Shown: positions 40,783-48,735 of the stretch, one piece after another
How positions within the stretch are numbered: position 1 is the stretch's first letter
Layout of the letters: the number at the start of each line of letters is the position of its first letter
DNA from: SZAS-79 sp965279075
GTDB taxonomy: Bacteria; Pseudomonadota; Gammaproteobacteria; Burkholderiales; SG8-39
DNA length: 64,000 nt
Direction of reading: 5' to 3'
Assembly (NCBI GenBank): GCA_965279075.1
Contig: CBDIHI010000010.1
Coordinates: 1-64,000, forward strand
Notes under the pieces: generated by a model
Database searches by the model: none
Told to the model about the DNA's origin: nothing
The model's input: the letters and a program-made list of their open reading frames with translations, nothing else
Position numbers and translations under genes: made by a program

Positions 40783-41469
40783 TCACGCGCTGCCGGACTG
40801 CGAGAACAAGGCGGGAAGGTTCGCGACGCTTGCAATCAGGTGCGTGTGCGCGGCCTGCTCGAGTTGCGCGCGCGTATGCGCGCCCGAAAGAACGCCTATG
40901 ACGAGTCCCGCCCCCGCAGTGCCGCCCGCCTGCAGGTCGAGCACGGTGTCGCCTATGGCGGCGACGCGCCGAGGTTCCGCTACGCGAGCCAGTTCCATGG
41001 ACTTTAAGATAAGGTCGGGCGCGGGGCGGCCGCGCGCGACGTCGTCGCCGCACACCACCACATCCACCACGCCGCCCGCCCATCCCACCGTATCCAGGAT
41101 CAGCCCTGCGATCGTCCGGTCGAACCCGGTGTTCAGCGCGACACGGATGCCACGGGCCCGCAGCCAGGCGAAGGTCGCCGAGGCGCCCTCGACGGGCCTC
41201 ACGCCGCCGGACCGGAAAAGGTCCGCGAGGTGCTCGCGGAACGCGTTGAAGATCGCGTCCGTGCGCGCATCGATGCCGGTGCCGCCCTGCGCGGCGACGA
41301 AATGGCGGATCGCGTCGCGCTTGGACGCGCCACGCACCGCGCTGAGGGCCGCAGCGTCGATTTCGATGCCATGCGCGCCGAGCACCGAGGTGAACGCTTC
41401 CGGGACCTGGCCCGAGTCCTCGATGGTCGTGCCGGCCATGTCGAACACGGCGAGGTCGATGCGGTTCAT
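40783..41469 (-). CDS. Phosphonatase-like HAD hydrolase
   Basis: 228 residues from ATG 41469 (MNRIDLAVFDMAGTTIED). HAD motif I is DMAGTT with nucleophile Asp10; motif II/cap region VRGASKRDAIRHF; motif III GRPAPDLILKSM; motif IV AIGDTVLDLQAG. It belongs to the group related to phosphonoacetaldehyde hydrolase (PhnX), but no other phosphonate gene is near, so the substrate is unknown. Divergent from the FAD monooxygenase with about 50 bp between. Confidence 0.88.
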   Translation of the reverse strand: MNRIDLAVFDMAGTTIEDSGQVPEAFTSVLGAHGIEIDAAALSAVRGASKRDAIRHFVAAQGGTGIDARTDAIFNAFREHLADLFRSGGVRPVEGASATFAWLRARGIRVALNTGFDRTIAGLILDTVGWAGGVVDVVVCGDDVARGRPAPDLILKSMELARVAEPRRVAAIGDTVLDLQAGGTAGAGLVIGVLSGAHTRAQLEQAAHTHLIASVANLPALFSQSGSA

Positions 41470-41518
41470 TTCGCAGCGCGCGGGTTGGGGGCATCGAATA
41501 TACAGCGATAATCGCGGC

Positions 41519-43168
41519 ATGAAGGAGGACTTCGATACCGGCGTGCTGGTGGTCGGCGCCGGCCCGGTGGGGCTTGCGCTTGCGATGGACCTTGCCACGC
41601 GAGGGGTGAACGTCACGGTGGCGGAACTGCGCCACCGCGGTGAGCCACCGAGCGTCAAGTGCAACCACGTTTCCGCGCGCACGATGGAGATTTTCCGGCG
41701 GCTGGGGGTGGCGAAGGAGCTGCGCGTGGCGGGGCTGCCCGAGGATTATCCCAACGATGTCGCGTACCGCACCTCGTTCACGGGCGAGGAACTCACGCGT
41801 ATCCCGATCCCCTGCCGCAGGGACCGCTTCACCGATACTTCAGGCCCGGACGGCTGGTGGCCCACGCCGGAGCCGCCGCACCGGGTCAACCAGATCTTCC
41901 TCGAACCCGTCCTGTTCGCGCACGCGCAGGCCATGCCGAACGTACGCATGCTGAACCGGACTTCGGTCGATGGGTTCGAGCAGCACGACCATGGCGTGAC
42001 CGCAACGTTGCGCGATCTCGATACGGGCGAAGCCCGGCAGGTGTCCGCGCGGTTCCTCATCGGGTGCGACGGCGGTCGCTCGGAAGTCCGCCGTGCGATC
42101 GGCGCGAAGCTCGCCGGCGACGCGGTCGTCCAGCGTGTGCAATCCACGTACATCCGCGCCCCCGGGCTCATCGGCAGGCTCAAGGTCCCGCCGGCCTGGG
42201 GTACGTTCTCGCTGAACCCGAGGCGCTCGGGCAACGTGTACGCCATCGACGGCCGCGAGACCTGGCTGGTGCACAACTACCTGCGTGAGGACGAGGCCGA
42301 TTTCGATTCGGTGGACCGCGACTGGTCGATCCGCCAGATCCTCGGCGTGGGGCCCGAATTCGAGTACGAAGTGCTTACGCGGGAAGACTGGTTCGGCCGG
42401 CGCCTCGTCGCCGACCGGTTCCGCGACCGGCGCGTGTTCGTCTGCGGGGACGCGGCGCACATCTGGGTGCCGTACGCGGGCTACGGGATGAACGCCGGCA
42501 TCGCCGACGCGATGGAACTCTCATGGACGCTCGCGGCCTACCTCAACGGCTGGGGCGGGGAGCGGATCCTCGAGGCCTACGAACTGGAAAGGCTGCCGAT
42601 CACCGAGCAGGTGTCTCACTTTGCGATGAACCATGCGCATGCGATGGCCAAGCAGCGGGGCGCGGTGCCGCAGGACATCGAAATGCCGGGACCGGAGGGC
42701 GAGCGCCTCCGCGCCGCGGTCGGCAAGTCGGCGTACGACCTCAACGTGCAGCAGTACTGTTGCGCCGGGCTCAACTTCGGCTACTACTACACCGGCTCGC
42801 CGATCATCGAGTACGACGCGGGCACGCCGCCGCCCTATACGATGTCTACGTTCACAGCCTCCACCGTGCCCGGATGCCGTACGCCGCACCTGTGGCTGGC
42901 GGACGGGCGTTCGCTCTACGATGCGATGGGGCCGGAGTACACGCTGTTGCGCTTCGACAGGCGCGTGGACGTGGAGCCGCTGGTCGAAGCTGCGGGGCTG
43001 CGCCGGGTCCCCCTTCAGGTCCTCGACTTGGACATGCCCGGGATGCCGGAGCCCTATCGCGAGAAACTGGTGCTGTCGCGTCCCGACCAGCACGTGGCCT
43101 GGCGCGGTGACGCCCTTCCGGCGGACCCGCTCGCGCTGGTCGACCGGATTCGCGGCGCGCTGGCCTGA
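41519..43168 (+). CDS. FAD-dependent aromatic hydroxylase-type monooxygenase (PheA/TfdB family)
   Basis: 549 residues from ATG 41519. GxGxxG FAD motif VLVVGAGPVGLALAMDLA (~9-26), the DG motif IGCDGGRSEVRRAIG (~180-194) and the GD motif VFVCGDAAHIWVPYAGYGMN (~305-324), then a C-terminal thioredoxin-like domain (from ~430). NAD(P)H-dependent hydroxylation of a phenolic or polyketide-like ring is expected; the substrate is not readable. It has no catabolic neighbours here. Confidence 0.91.
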   Translation: MKEDFDTGVLVVGAGPVGLALAMDLATRGVNVTVAELRHRGEPPSVKCNHVSARTMEIFRRLGVAKELRVAGLPEDYPNDVAYRTSFTGEELTRIPIPCRRDRFTDTSGPDGWWPTPEPPHRVNQIFLEPVLFAHAQAMPNVRMLNRTSVDGFEQHDHGVTATLRDLDTGEARQVSARFLIGCDGGRSEVRRAIGAKLAGDAVVQRVQSTYIRAPGLIGRLKVPPAWGTFSLNPRRSGNVYAIDGRETWLVHNYLREDEADFDSVDRDWSIRQILGVGPEFEYEVLTREDWFGRRLVADRFRDRRVFVCGDAAHIWVPYAGYGMNAGIADAMELSWTLAAYLNGWGGERILEAYELERLPITEQVSHFAMNHAHAMAKQRGAVPQDIEMPGPEGERLRAAVGKSAYDLNVQQYCCAGLNFGYYYTGSPIIEYDAGTPPPYTMSTFTASTVPGCRTPHLWLADGRSLYDAMGPEYTLLRFDRRVDVEPLVEAAGLRRVPLQVLDLDMPGMPEPYREKLVLSRPDQHVAWRGDALPADPLALVDRIRGALA

Positions 43169-43175
43169 GGCCTGC

Positions 43176-43952
43176 CTACTTGATCGCCGCGAGCAGGTGC
43201 GGGAAGACTTTCGGCGTCGAGGCCACGATGTCACCGGATTCGTACCAGTCGTCCTCTCCGGTGAGTCCGCCGACGAGGCCGCCGGCCTCCTTCACGAGCA
43301 GGGCCCCGGCCGCCATATCCCACTTCGACAGGCCCATTTCCCAGAACCCGTCCAGGCGCCCGCAGGCCACGTACGCAAGGTCGAGTGCCGCGGCACCCGC
43401 GCGCCGCACGCCGGCGCACGACTTGATCATGGTGTGCATCTGCCGCATGTAGGGGTCGAGGCGGGAGAGTTCCTTGAACGGGAAGCCCGTGCCGATGAGG
43501 CCGTCGCGCAGGTGCGCGCACTTGGTCACGCGCACGCGGCGGTCGTTGAGGAAGGCGCCGCGCCCCTTGGACCCTGTGAAGAGTTCGTTCTTGACCGGGT
43601 CGTAGATCACCGCGTGCGCGACCTGCCCGCGGTAGCGGATCCCGATCGACACGCAATACTGGGGAAACCCGTGGATGAAGTTGGTGGTACCGTCCAGCGG
43701 GTCGATGACCCAGGTGTACTCGTTCTTGCCGCCGCCGAGGTCTTCGCCGGTCTCCTCGGCGAGGATCGCGTGCTCGGGATATGCCTGCTTGATGATGCCG
43801 ATGACCGCCGCCTCGGCGGCCCTGTCGACTTCGGTGACGAAGTCGTTGGCGCGTTTGGTCTGCACCTCGAACCCGCCGGCCAGCGATGCGCGGTTGATGA
43901 TCGCGCCGGCGCGCCGGGCCGCCTTGACGGCGGTGTTCAACATCGGATGCAT
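43176..43952 (-). CDS. suhB: Inositol-1-monophosphatase SuhB
   Basis: 258 residues. Mg2+ phosphatase motifs: AEETGED with Glu67, and WVIDPLDGTTNF with Asp84 and Asp87; WDMAAGALLVKEAGG carries the third metal Asp. In E. coli SuhB also joins the ribosomal antitermination complex. Divergent from trmJ, a conserved arrangement in beta- and gammaproteobacteria. Confidence 0.96.
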   Translation of the reverse strand: MHPMLNTAVKAARRAGAIINRASLAGGFEVQTKRANDFVTEVDRAAEAAVIGIIKQAYPEHAILAEETGEDLGGGKNEYTWVIDPLDGTTNFIHGFPQYCVSIGIRYRGQVAHAVIYDPVKNELFTGSKGRGAFLNDRRVRVTKCAHLRDGLIGTGFPFKELSRLDPYMRQMHTMIKSCAGVRRAGAAALDLAYVACGRLDGFWEMGLSKWDMAAGALLVKEAGGLVGGLTGEDDWYESGDIVASTPKVFPHLLAAIK

Positions 43953-44017
43953 GGTGCCTTCTTGGGGTCGGGTAAGGGGCGTATTTTAAACTGTAGGCAG
44001 GACAAGGCTGACCGATC

Positions 44018-44752
44018 GTGGACGAATCCCTCCTCAAGCGCATACGCATAGTTCTGGTACGCACCAGCCACCCGGGCAACATCGGGTCGGCCGCGCGCGC
44101 GATGAAGAACATGGGCATCACCTCGCTGGTGCTGGTGGCGCCGAAGCGCTTTCCCGATCCGGAGGCGGCGACGCTGGCGAGCGGCGCATACGACGTCCTG
44201 GTGAACGCACGGGTCGTGGAGACACTCGCCGATGCAGTTGGCGATTGCATTGCCGCCTACGCGCTTTCCGCCCGCATGCGGGAATGGGGCCCGGAGAACT
44301 TCGCTGTGCGCGAAGCCGCGCTCGCCGCCCTCGCCGATGCCGCGAGCGGACAGGTCGCGTTCGTTTTCGGCAACGAAGCCTCCGGTCTTACCAACGAGGA
44401 ACTTCTCGTGTGCCAGAGGCACGTGCGGATCCCTACCGACCCTACCTGGAGTTCGCTCAACCTGTCCCAGGCGGTGCAGGTGGTCGCCTACGAGTTGCGA
44501 ATGGCCGCCACGGAGGGCGAGATGCAGGCGCCGCGGCCGGAAACCATGGCGACCGTCGCCGACCTGGAAGGCCTGTACGGCCACCTCGACGAGGCCTCGA
44601 TCGCCAGCGGGTTCCTTGATCCCGCCAACCCCGGCCGGCTGCGGGACCGCTGGCGGCGGCTGTTCTCGCGGGTCCGGCCCGAGCGCGAAGAAGTCAATAT
44701 CCTCAGGGGGTTACTGAGGGCCCTGTCGAAGCCATGGAAACAAAAGGGCTAA
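44018..44752 (+). CDS. trmJ: tRNA (cytidine/uridine-2'-O-)-methyltransferase TrmJ
   Basis: 244-residue SpoU-family enzyme modifying position 32 of tRNAs. Motif 1 SHPGNIGSAARAMKNMG (~17-33), motif 2 FGNEASGLTNEEL, motif 3 LNLSQAVQVVAYEL; C-terminal helical extension ends LRGLLRALSKPWKQKG. The start is GTG 44018. suhB|trmJ-cysE-isc order supports TrmJ over other SpoU members. Confidence 0.95.
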   Translation: MDESLLKRIRIVLVRTSHPGNIGSAARAMKNMGITSLVLVAPKRFPDPEAATLASGAYDVLVNARVVETLADAVGDCIAAYALSARMREWGPENFAVREAALAALADAASGQVAFVFGNEASGLTNEELLVCQRHVRIPTDPTWSSLNLSQAVQVVAYELRMAATEGEMQAPRPETMATVADLEGLYGHLDEASIASGFLDPANPGRLRDRWRRLFSRVRPEREEVNILRGLLRALSKPWKQKG

Positions 44753-44755
44753 TAG

Positions 44756-44784
44756 TTGACTGTTTAAGTTGGGTTTCCTACCAT
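44756..44784 (+). promoter_or_regulatory. Promoter of cysE
   Basis: TTGACT (44756-44761), a 17-bp spacer and TACCAT (44779-44784), starting 3 bp after the trmJ stop. The -10 box ends only 7 bp before the cysE ATG, so a transcript from it would be nearly leaderless; cysE may also be read from the trmJ transcript. Confidence 0.55.
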
Positions 44785-44791
44785 TAGGTCC

Positions 44792-45505
44792 ATGTTCGCC
44801 AGGGTCAGAGAAGACATCCGCGCGGTTTTCGACCGCGATCCCGCCGCGCGCAGCACGTGGGAAGTCCTGACGTGCTACCCCGGCATGCATGCGCTGTGGA
44901 TCCATCGCGTGGCGCGCGGCCTCTGGAACGCACGCCTGCACTGGCTCGGACGATTCGTCTCTCACATGGCGCGCTGGCTGACCGGGATCGAGATCCACCC
45001 GGGCGCGACCATCGGCCGGCGGGTGTTCATCGACCACGGCATGGGCGTGGTGATCGGGCAGACCGCGGAGATCGGCGACGACTGCACCCTGTATCACGGC
45101 GTCACGCTGGGCGGCACCTCGTGGAACGCCGGCAAGCGCCACCCGACGCTCGGCAGGGGCGTGGTGATCGGTGCCGGCGCCAAGGTACTCGGCCCCATCT
45201 TCGTAGGAGACGGTGCCAAGATCGGGTCCAACGCCGTGGTCGTGAAGGAGGTTCCTGCCGGCGCGACGGTGGTGGGGGTGCCGGGCCGCGTCGTCGAGGG
45301 CGAGGGTGCGGGAGCCGTGCGGTTCTCCGCCTATGCGGTCGTGCAGGACCAGGACGATCCCTATGCGAAGGCGATCCGTACGCTGGTCGAGCATTCCCAG
45401 GATCTCGACCAGACGCTGCATGCGATGCGCGCCAAGCTTGAGCGCCTAGAGCGCGAACTGGCCGAGCGGGACGGGGCCGCGGACCGCATCAGGGCGGTGA
45501 AGTAG
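44792..45505 (+). CDS. cysE: Serine O-acetyltransferase
   Basis: First step of cysteine synthesis. 237 residues: N-terminal helical domain, then a left-handed beta-helix of hexapeptide repeats (IEIHPGATIGRRVFIDHGMG, VIGQTAEIGDDCTLYHGVTL) with catalytic His in HPTLGRGVVIGAGAKVLG. It lies directly before the isc operon, so cysteine supply sits next to the cysteine-consuming IscS system. Confidence 0.95.
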   Translation: MFARVREDIRAVFDRDPAARSTWEVLTCYPGMHALWIHRVARGLWNARLHWLGRFVSHMARWLTGIEIHPGATIGRRVFIDHGMGVVIGQTAEIGDDCTLYHGVTLGGTSWNAGKRHPTLGRGVVIGAGAKVLGPIFVGDGAKIGSNAVVVKEVPAGATVVGVPGRVVEGEGAGAVRFSAYAVVQDQDDPYAKAIRTLVEHSQDLDQTLHAMRAKLERLERELAERDGAADRIRAVK

Positions 45506-45514
45506 GGGGCTCGA

Positions 45515-45568
45515 TTACTTGACTACGATGGTCGGGATTGGGTATACTTGACCAATCCAATCGGGTAT
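45515..45568 (+). promoter_or_regulatory. iscR promoter with two tandem type 1 IscR boxes
   Basis: Promoter: TTGACT (45519-45524), 18-bp spacer, TATACT (45543-45548). Box A (45515-45539) reads TTACTTGACT...GTCGGGATT and box B (45544-45568) reads ATACTTGACC...ATCGGGTAT; both fit the E. coli type 1 IscR pattern (ATAS-YYGAC...GTCRRSTAT-like) and are spaced 29 bp apart. One covers the -35, the other the -10, so [2Fe-2S]-IscR binding should shut off transcription. Confidence 0.8.
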
Positions 45569-45602
45569 CCGGCATCCCCGTGGACACGACAGGGGCACAA
45601 CG

Positions 45603-46076
45603 ATGAGACTGACGACAAAAGGCAGGTTTGCGGTGACCGCGATGGTCGACCTCGCGTTGCGCCAGACCGGCGGGCCGGTGACGCTTTCGGCGATCAGCGA
45701 GCGCCAGCACATTTCGCTGTCCTACCTCGAGCAGCTGTTCGGCAAGCTCCGCCGCCACAAGCTGGTGTCCAGCGTGCGCGGTCCCGGCGGCGGCTACAAC
45801 CTCGCCCAGCCCATGCAGACCATGTCGGTCGCGGACATCATCCTCGCCGTGGACGAGCCGCTCGACGCGACGCAGTGCGGCGGCAAGGAAAACTGCATCG
45901 ACGGCGAGAAGCGCTGCATGACGCACGACCTCTGGGCGACGCTGAACACGAAGATGTTCGATTACCTGAGCTCGGTCACGCTGCAGGACCTCGTCGACCA
46001 CCAGCGCGGCAAGGACGTCAACGTGCTCAAGGACCTGCGCCCGGGCACCAAGCCGGCGCCGGAACTGGTCGCCTGA
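45603..46076 (+). CDS. iscR: Fe-S cluster assembly transcriptional regulator IscR
   Basis: 157-residue Rrf2-family regulator. Winged helix (MRLTTKGRFAVTAMVDLAL) and dimer helix, with [2Fe-2S] ligands Cys92, Cys98, Cys105 and His108 (QCGGKENCIDGEKRCMTHD); the third Cys and the His are one residue later than in E. coli. First gene of the isc operon and presumed repressor of the tandem boxes upstream. Confidence 0.96.
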   Translation: MRLTTKGRFAVTAMVDLALRQTGGPVTLSAISERQHISLSYLEQLFGKLRRHKLVSSVRGPGGGYNLAQPMQTMSVADIILAVDEPLDATQCGGKENCIDGEKRCMTHDLWATLNTKMFDYLSSVTLQDLVDHQRGKDVNVLKDLRPGTKPAPELVA

Positions 46077-46104
46077 CCTGCAACTCAAAGGGCCCGGCAC
46101 AGAC

Positions 46105-47313
46105 ATGAAGTACCCGATCTACCTCGATTACTCGGCGACCACGCCGGTCGACCCGCGCGTCGCGGCGAAGATGATCCCCTACCTCACCGAGCATTTCGGC
46201 AACCCGGCCTCGCGTTCGCACGCCTACGGCTGGAAATCCGAGGAAGCCGTGGAGGAGGCTCGCGGCCACGTCGCCGCGCTGCTCGGCGCCGACCCGCGCG
46301 AGATCGTGTGGACCTCCGGCGCGACCGAAGGCAACAACCTCGCGATCAAGGGCGCGGCCCAGTTCTACAAGACCAAGGGCAGGCACCTCATCACGCAGAA
46401 GACCGAGCACAAGGCCACGCTCGACACCATGAGGGAACTCGAGCGCCAGGGCTTCGAATGCACCTACCTCGACGTGGAGGAGAACGGCCTCGTCGACCTC
46501 GATGAATTCAAGGCCGCGATCCGCCCGGACACCATCCTTGCCTCGATCATGATGGTGAACAACGAAATCGGCGTGATCCAGCCGATCGCCGAGATCGGCG
46601 AGATCTGCCGCGCCAGGGGCATCATCCTGCACTGCGACGCCGTCCAGGCCGCGGGCAAGGTCGAGATCGACCTGTCGAAGCTGAAGGTCGACCTGATGAC
46701 CGTCACCGCGCACAAGATGTACGGCCCCAAGGGCATCGGCGCGCTGTACATCCGCAGGAAACCGCGCGTGAGGATCGAGGCGCAGATCCACGGCGGCGGC
46801 CACGAGCGCGGGTTCCGCTCCGGCACGCTCCCCACGCACCAGATCGTCGGCATGGGCGAAGCCGCGCGCATCGCCAAGGCCGAGATGGCGAGCGACAACG
46901 AGCGCATCCGCATGCTGCGCGACAAGCTCTGGAAGGGCCTTTCGGCGATGGAGGCCGTGGTCCTCAACGGCGACCTCGAGCGGCGCATCCCCGGCAACCT
47001 CAACGTGAGCTTCAACTACGTCGAGGGCGAGTCGCTGATCATGGCGATCAAGGACATCGCGGTGTCCTCCGGTTCGGCCTGCACCTCGGCGTCCCTCGAG
47101 CCGTCCTACGTGCTGCGCGCGCTGGGCCGGTCGGACGAACTCGCGCACTCTTCGATCCGGTTCACGCTGGGCAAGTTCACGACCGCGGAGGAAGTCGACT
47201 TCACGGTCGACCTGCTGCAGACCAAGGTGGCGAAGCTGCGGCAACTCTCGCCGCTATGGGAAATGTACAAGGACGGGGTCGACCTCAACACCGTCCAGTG
47301 GGCCGCGCACTAG
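46105..47313 (+). CDS. iscS: Cysteine desulfurase IscS
   Basis: PLP enzyme that removes sulfur (or selenium) from cysteine or selenocysteine and passes it to IscU and other acceptors. 402 residues; PLP Lys204 in VTAHKMYGPKG, active-site loop Cys326 in SSGSACTSAS. Standard length and order in the isc operon. Being in one operon with a downstream selD, it may also deliver selenium. Confidence 0.97.
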   Translation: MKYPIYLDYSATTPVDPRVAAKMIPYLTEHFGNPASRSHAYGWKSEEAVEEARGHVAALLGADPREIVWTSGATEGNNLAIKGAAQFYKTKGRHLITQKTEHKATLDTMRELERQGFECTYLDVEENGLVDLDEFKAAIRPDTILASIMMVNNEIGVIQPIAEIGEICRARGIILHCDAVQAAGKVEIDLSKLKVDLMTVTAHKMYGPKGIGALYIRRKPRVRIEAQIHGGGHERGFRSGTLPTHQIVGMGEAARIAKAEMASDNERIRMLRDKLWKGLSAMEAVVLNGDLERRIPGNLNVSFNYVEGESLIMAIKDIAVSSGSACTSASLEPSYVLRALGRSDELAHSSIRFTLGKFTTAEEVDFTVDLLQTKVAKLRQLSPLWEMYKDGVDLNTVQWAAH

Positions 47314-47322
47314 GAGTCAGAC

Positions 47323-47730
47323 ATGGCATACAGCGACAAGGTCATCGACCACTACGAGAATCCCCGCAACGTCGGCTCGTTCGAGAAGGGCGACGATTCG
47401 GTCGGCACCGGCATGGTCGGCGCGCCGGCCTGCGGCGACGTGATGAAGCTGCAGATCAAGGTCGGCCGCGACGGCACGATCGAGGACGCGCGCTTCAAGA
47501 CGTACGGCTGCGGCTCGGCGATCGCGTCGTCCTCCCTCATCACCGAATGGGTGAAAGGCAAGACGCTCGACGAGGCGATGGGCATCAAGAACACGCAGAT
47601 CGCCGAGGAACTCGCGCTGCCGCCGGTGAAGATCCACTGCTCGATCCTCGCCGAGGACGCGATCAAGGCGGCCGTGGCGGATTACAGGCAGAAGCACGCG
47701 GACGAAGACCCGCAGGCGAAAGCCGCCTGA
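47323..47730 (+). CDS. iscU: Fe-S cluster scaffold protein IscU
   Basis: 135-residue scaffold. All cluster ligands are present: Cys37 and Asp39 (PACGDV), Cys63 (YGCGSA), Cys106 (IHCSILAED). The HscA recognition motif LPPVK is at 99-103. 9-bp gap after iscS. Confidence 0.98.
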   Translation: MAYSDKVIDHYENPRNVGSFEKGDDSVGTGMVGAPACGDVMKLQIKVGRDGTIEDARFKTYGCGSAIASSSLITEWVKGKTLDEAMGIKNTQIAEELALPPVKIHCSILAEDAIKAAVADYRQKHADEDPQAKAA

Positions 47731-47750
47731 GAACGGGACGGGCTGAAGAC

Positions 47751-48074
47751 ATGGCAATCACACTCACCGAAAAAGCCGCCACGCACGTGAGCGGGTACCT
47801 TGCGAAGCGGGGCAAGGGCGTGGGCCTGCGCCTCGGCGTGCGCACCACGGGGTGCTCGGGCATGGCCTACAAGCTCGAGTTCGCGGACGCCGTGAACCCG
47901 GACGACGTGCTGTTCGACAGCCACGGCGTCAGGGTCCTCGTCGACCCCAAGAGCCTGCCCTACATCGACGGCACCGAGCTCGACTACACGAAGGAAGGCC
48001 TGAACGAGGGGTTCAAGTTCAGCAACCCCAACGTGAAGGACGAATGCGGCTGCGGCGAGAGCTTCAACGTCTAG
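47751..48074 (+). CDS. iscA: Fe-S cluster assembly protein IscA
   Basis: 107-residue A-type carrier from ATG 47751. Conserved Cys35 (TTGCSGMAY), Cys99 and Cys101 (ECGCGESFNV). Follows iscU by 20 bp; a 136-bp spacer with a terminator-like hairpin separates it from hscB. Confidence 0.97.
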   Translation: MAITLTEKAATHVSGYLAKRGKGVGLRLGVRTTGCSGMAYKLEFADAVNPDDVLFDSHGVRVLVDPKSLPYIDGTELDYTKEGLNEGFKFSNPNVKDECGCGESFNV

Positions 48075-48184
48075 TTTCGCGGCCCGGGTTAATATAACGG
48101 TTGCACGACCCTCGCGTAACCTGCCGACAGGCGGCATGCGTCTGCGGAGGTACGTGGGAGGTCAGTGCAACGACGGCAGACACC

Positions 48185-48204
48185 AGGGGCGCAAGCCCCT
48201 TTTT
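48185..48204 (+). terminator. Terminator/attenuator-like hairpin between iscA and hscB
   Basis: AGGGGC (48185-48190) and GCCCCT (48195-48200) close a GCAA tetraloop and run into TTTTT (48200-48204), only 6 bp before the hscB ATG. The spacer 48075-48184 before it holds a TATAAC-like box (48093-48098) and GGAGG at 48145-48149 not followed by a gene. It probably lowers transcription into hscBA-fdx-iscX, or ends a small RNA. Confidence 0.65.
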
Positions 48205-48210
48205 CGTTCC

Positions 48211-48735
48211 ATGACGCCCAATATCGCGCAGGACCATTTTTCGCTCTTCGGCCTGCCCAGCGCCTACGTGCTGGACGCGGTCGCGCTCGAACGCTCCTAT
48301 CGCGACATCCAGGCGCGCATCCACCCCGACAGGTTCGTGAACGCGGGCGAGGCGGAGAAGCGCGCCTCCATGCAGTGGACCACGCGCGTGAACGAGGCCT
48401 ACCGGACGCTCAAGGACCCCGTGCTGCGCGCCCGCTACCTGCTGGAGCAGGCGGGGCTCGACGTGGGATTCGAGACCAATACCGCGATGTCGCCTGCGTT
48501 CCTGATGCGCCAGATGGAGTTGCGGGAGTCGCTTGAGGACGCGACCGACGAGGCGGCGCTGGACAAGCTCGCCGCGCAGCTGGCCCGCGACCGCCAGCGG
48601 CTGGAGGCGATCCTCGCGGCGAAGATCGATACCGAAAAGGACCTGCCGGCCGCGGTCGGCACGGTGAGGGAATTGCAGTTCCTGTCGCGCTTCGGCGAGG
48701 AAATCGGCGCGGCCTACGAGGCGATGGAAAGGTAA
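48211..48735 (+). CDS. hscB: Fe-S assembly co-chaperone HscB
   Basis: 174-residue J-protein that delivers IscU to HscA. From ATG 48211 (MTPNIAQDHFSLFGLP). J-domain HPD at 38-40 (IHPDRF); C-terminal three-helix IscU-binding domain (FLMRQMELRESLED). TAATG overlap with hscA. Confidence 0.95.
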   Translation: MTPNIAQDHFSLFGLPSAYVLDAVALERSYRDIQARIHPDRFVNAGEAEKRASMQWTTRVNEAYRTLKDPVLRARYLLEQAGLDVGFETNTAMSPAFLMRQMELRESLEDATDEAALDKLAAQLARDRQRLEAILAAKIDTEKDLPAAVGTVRELQFLSRFGEEIGAAYEAMER

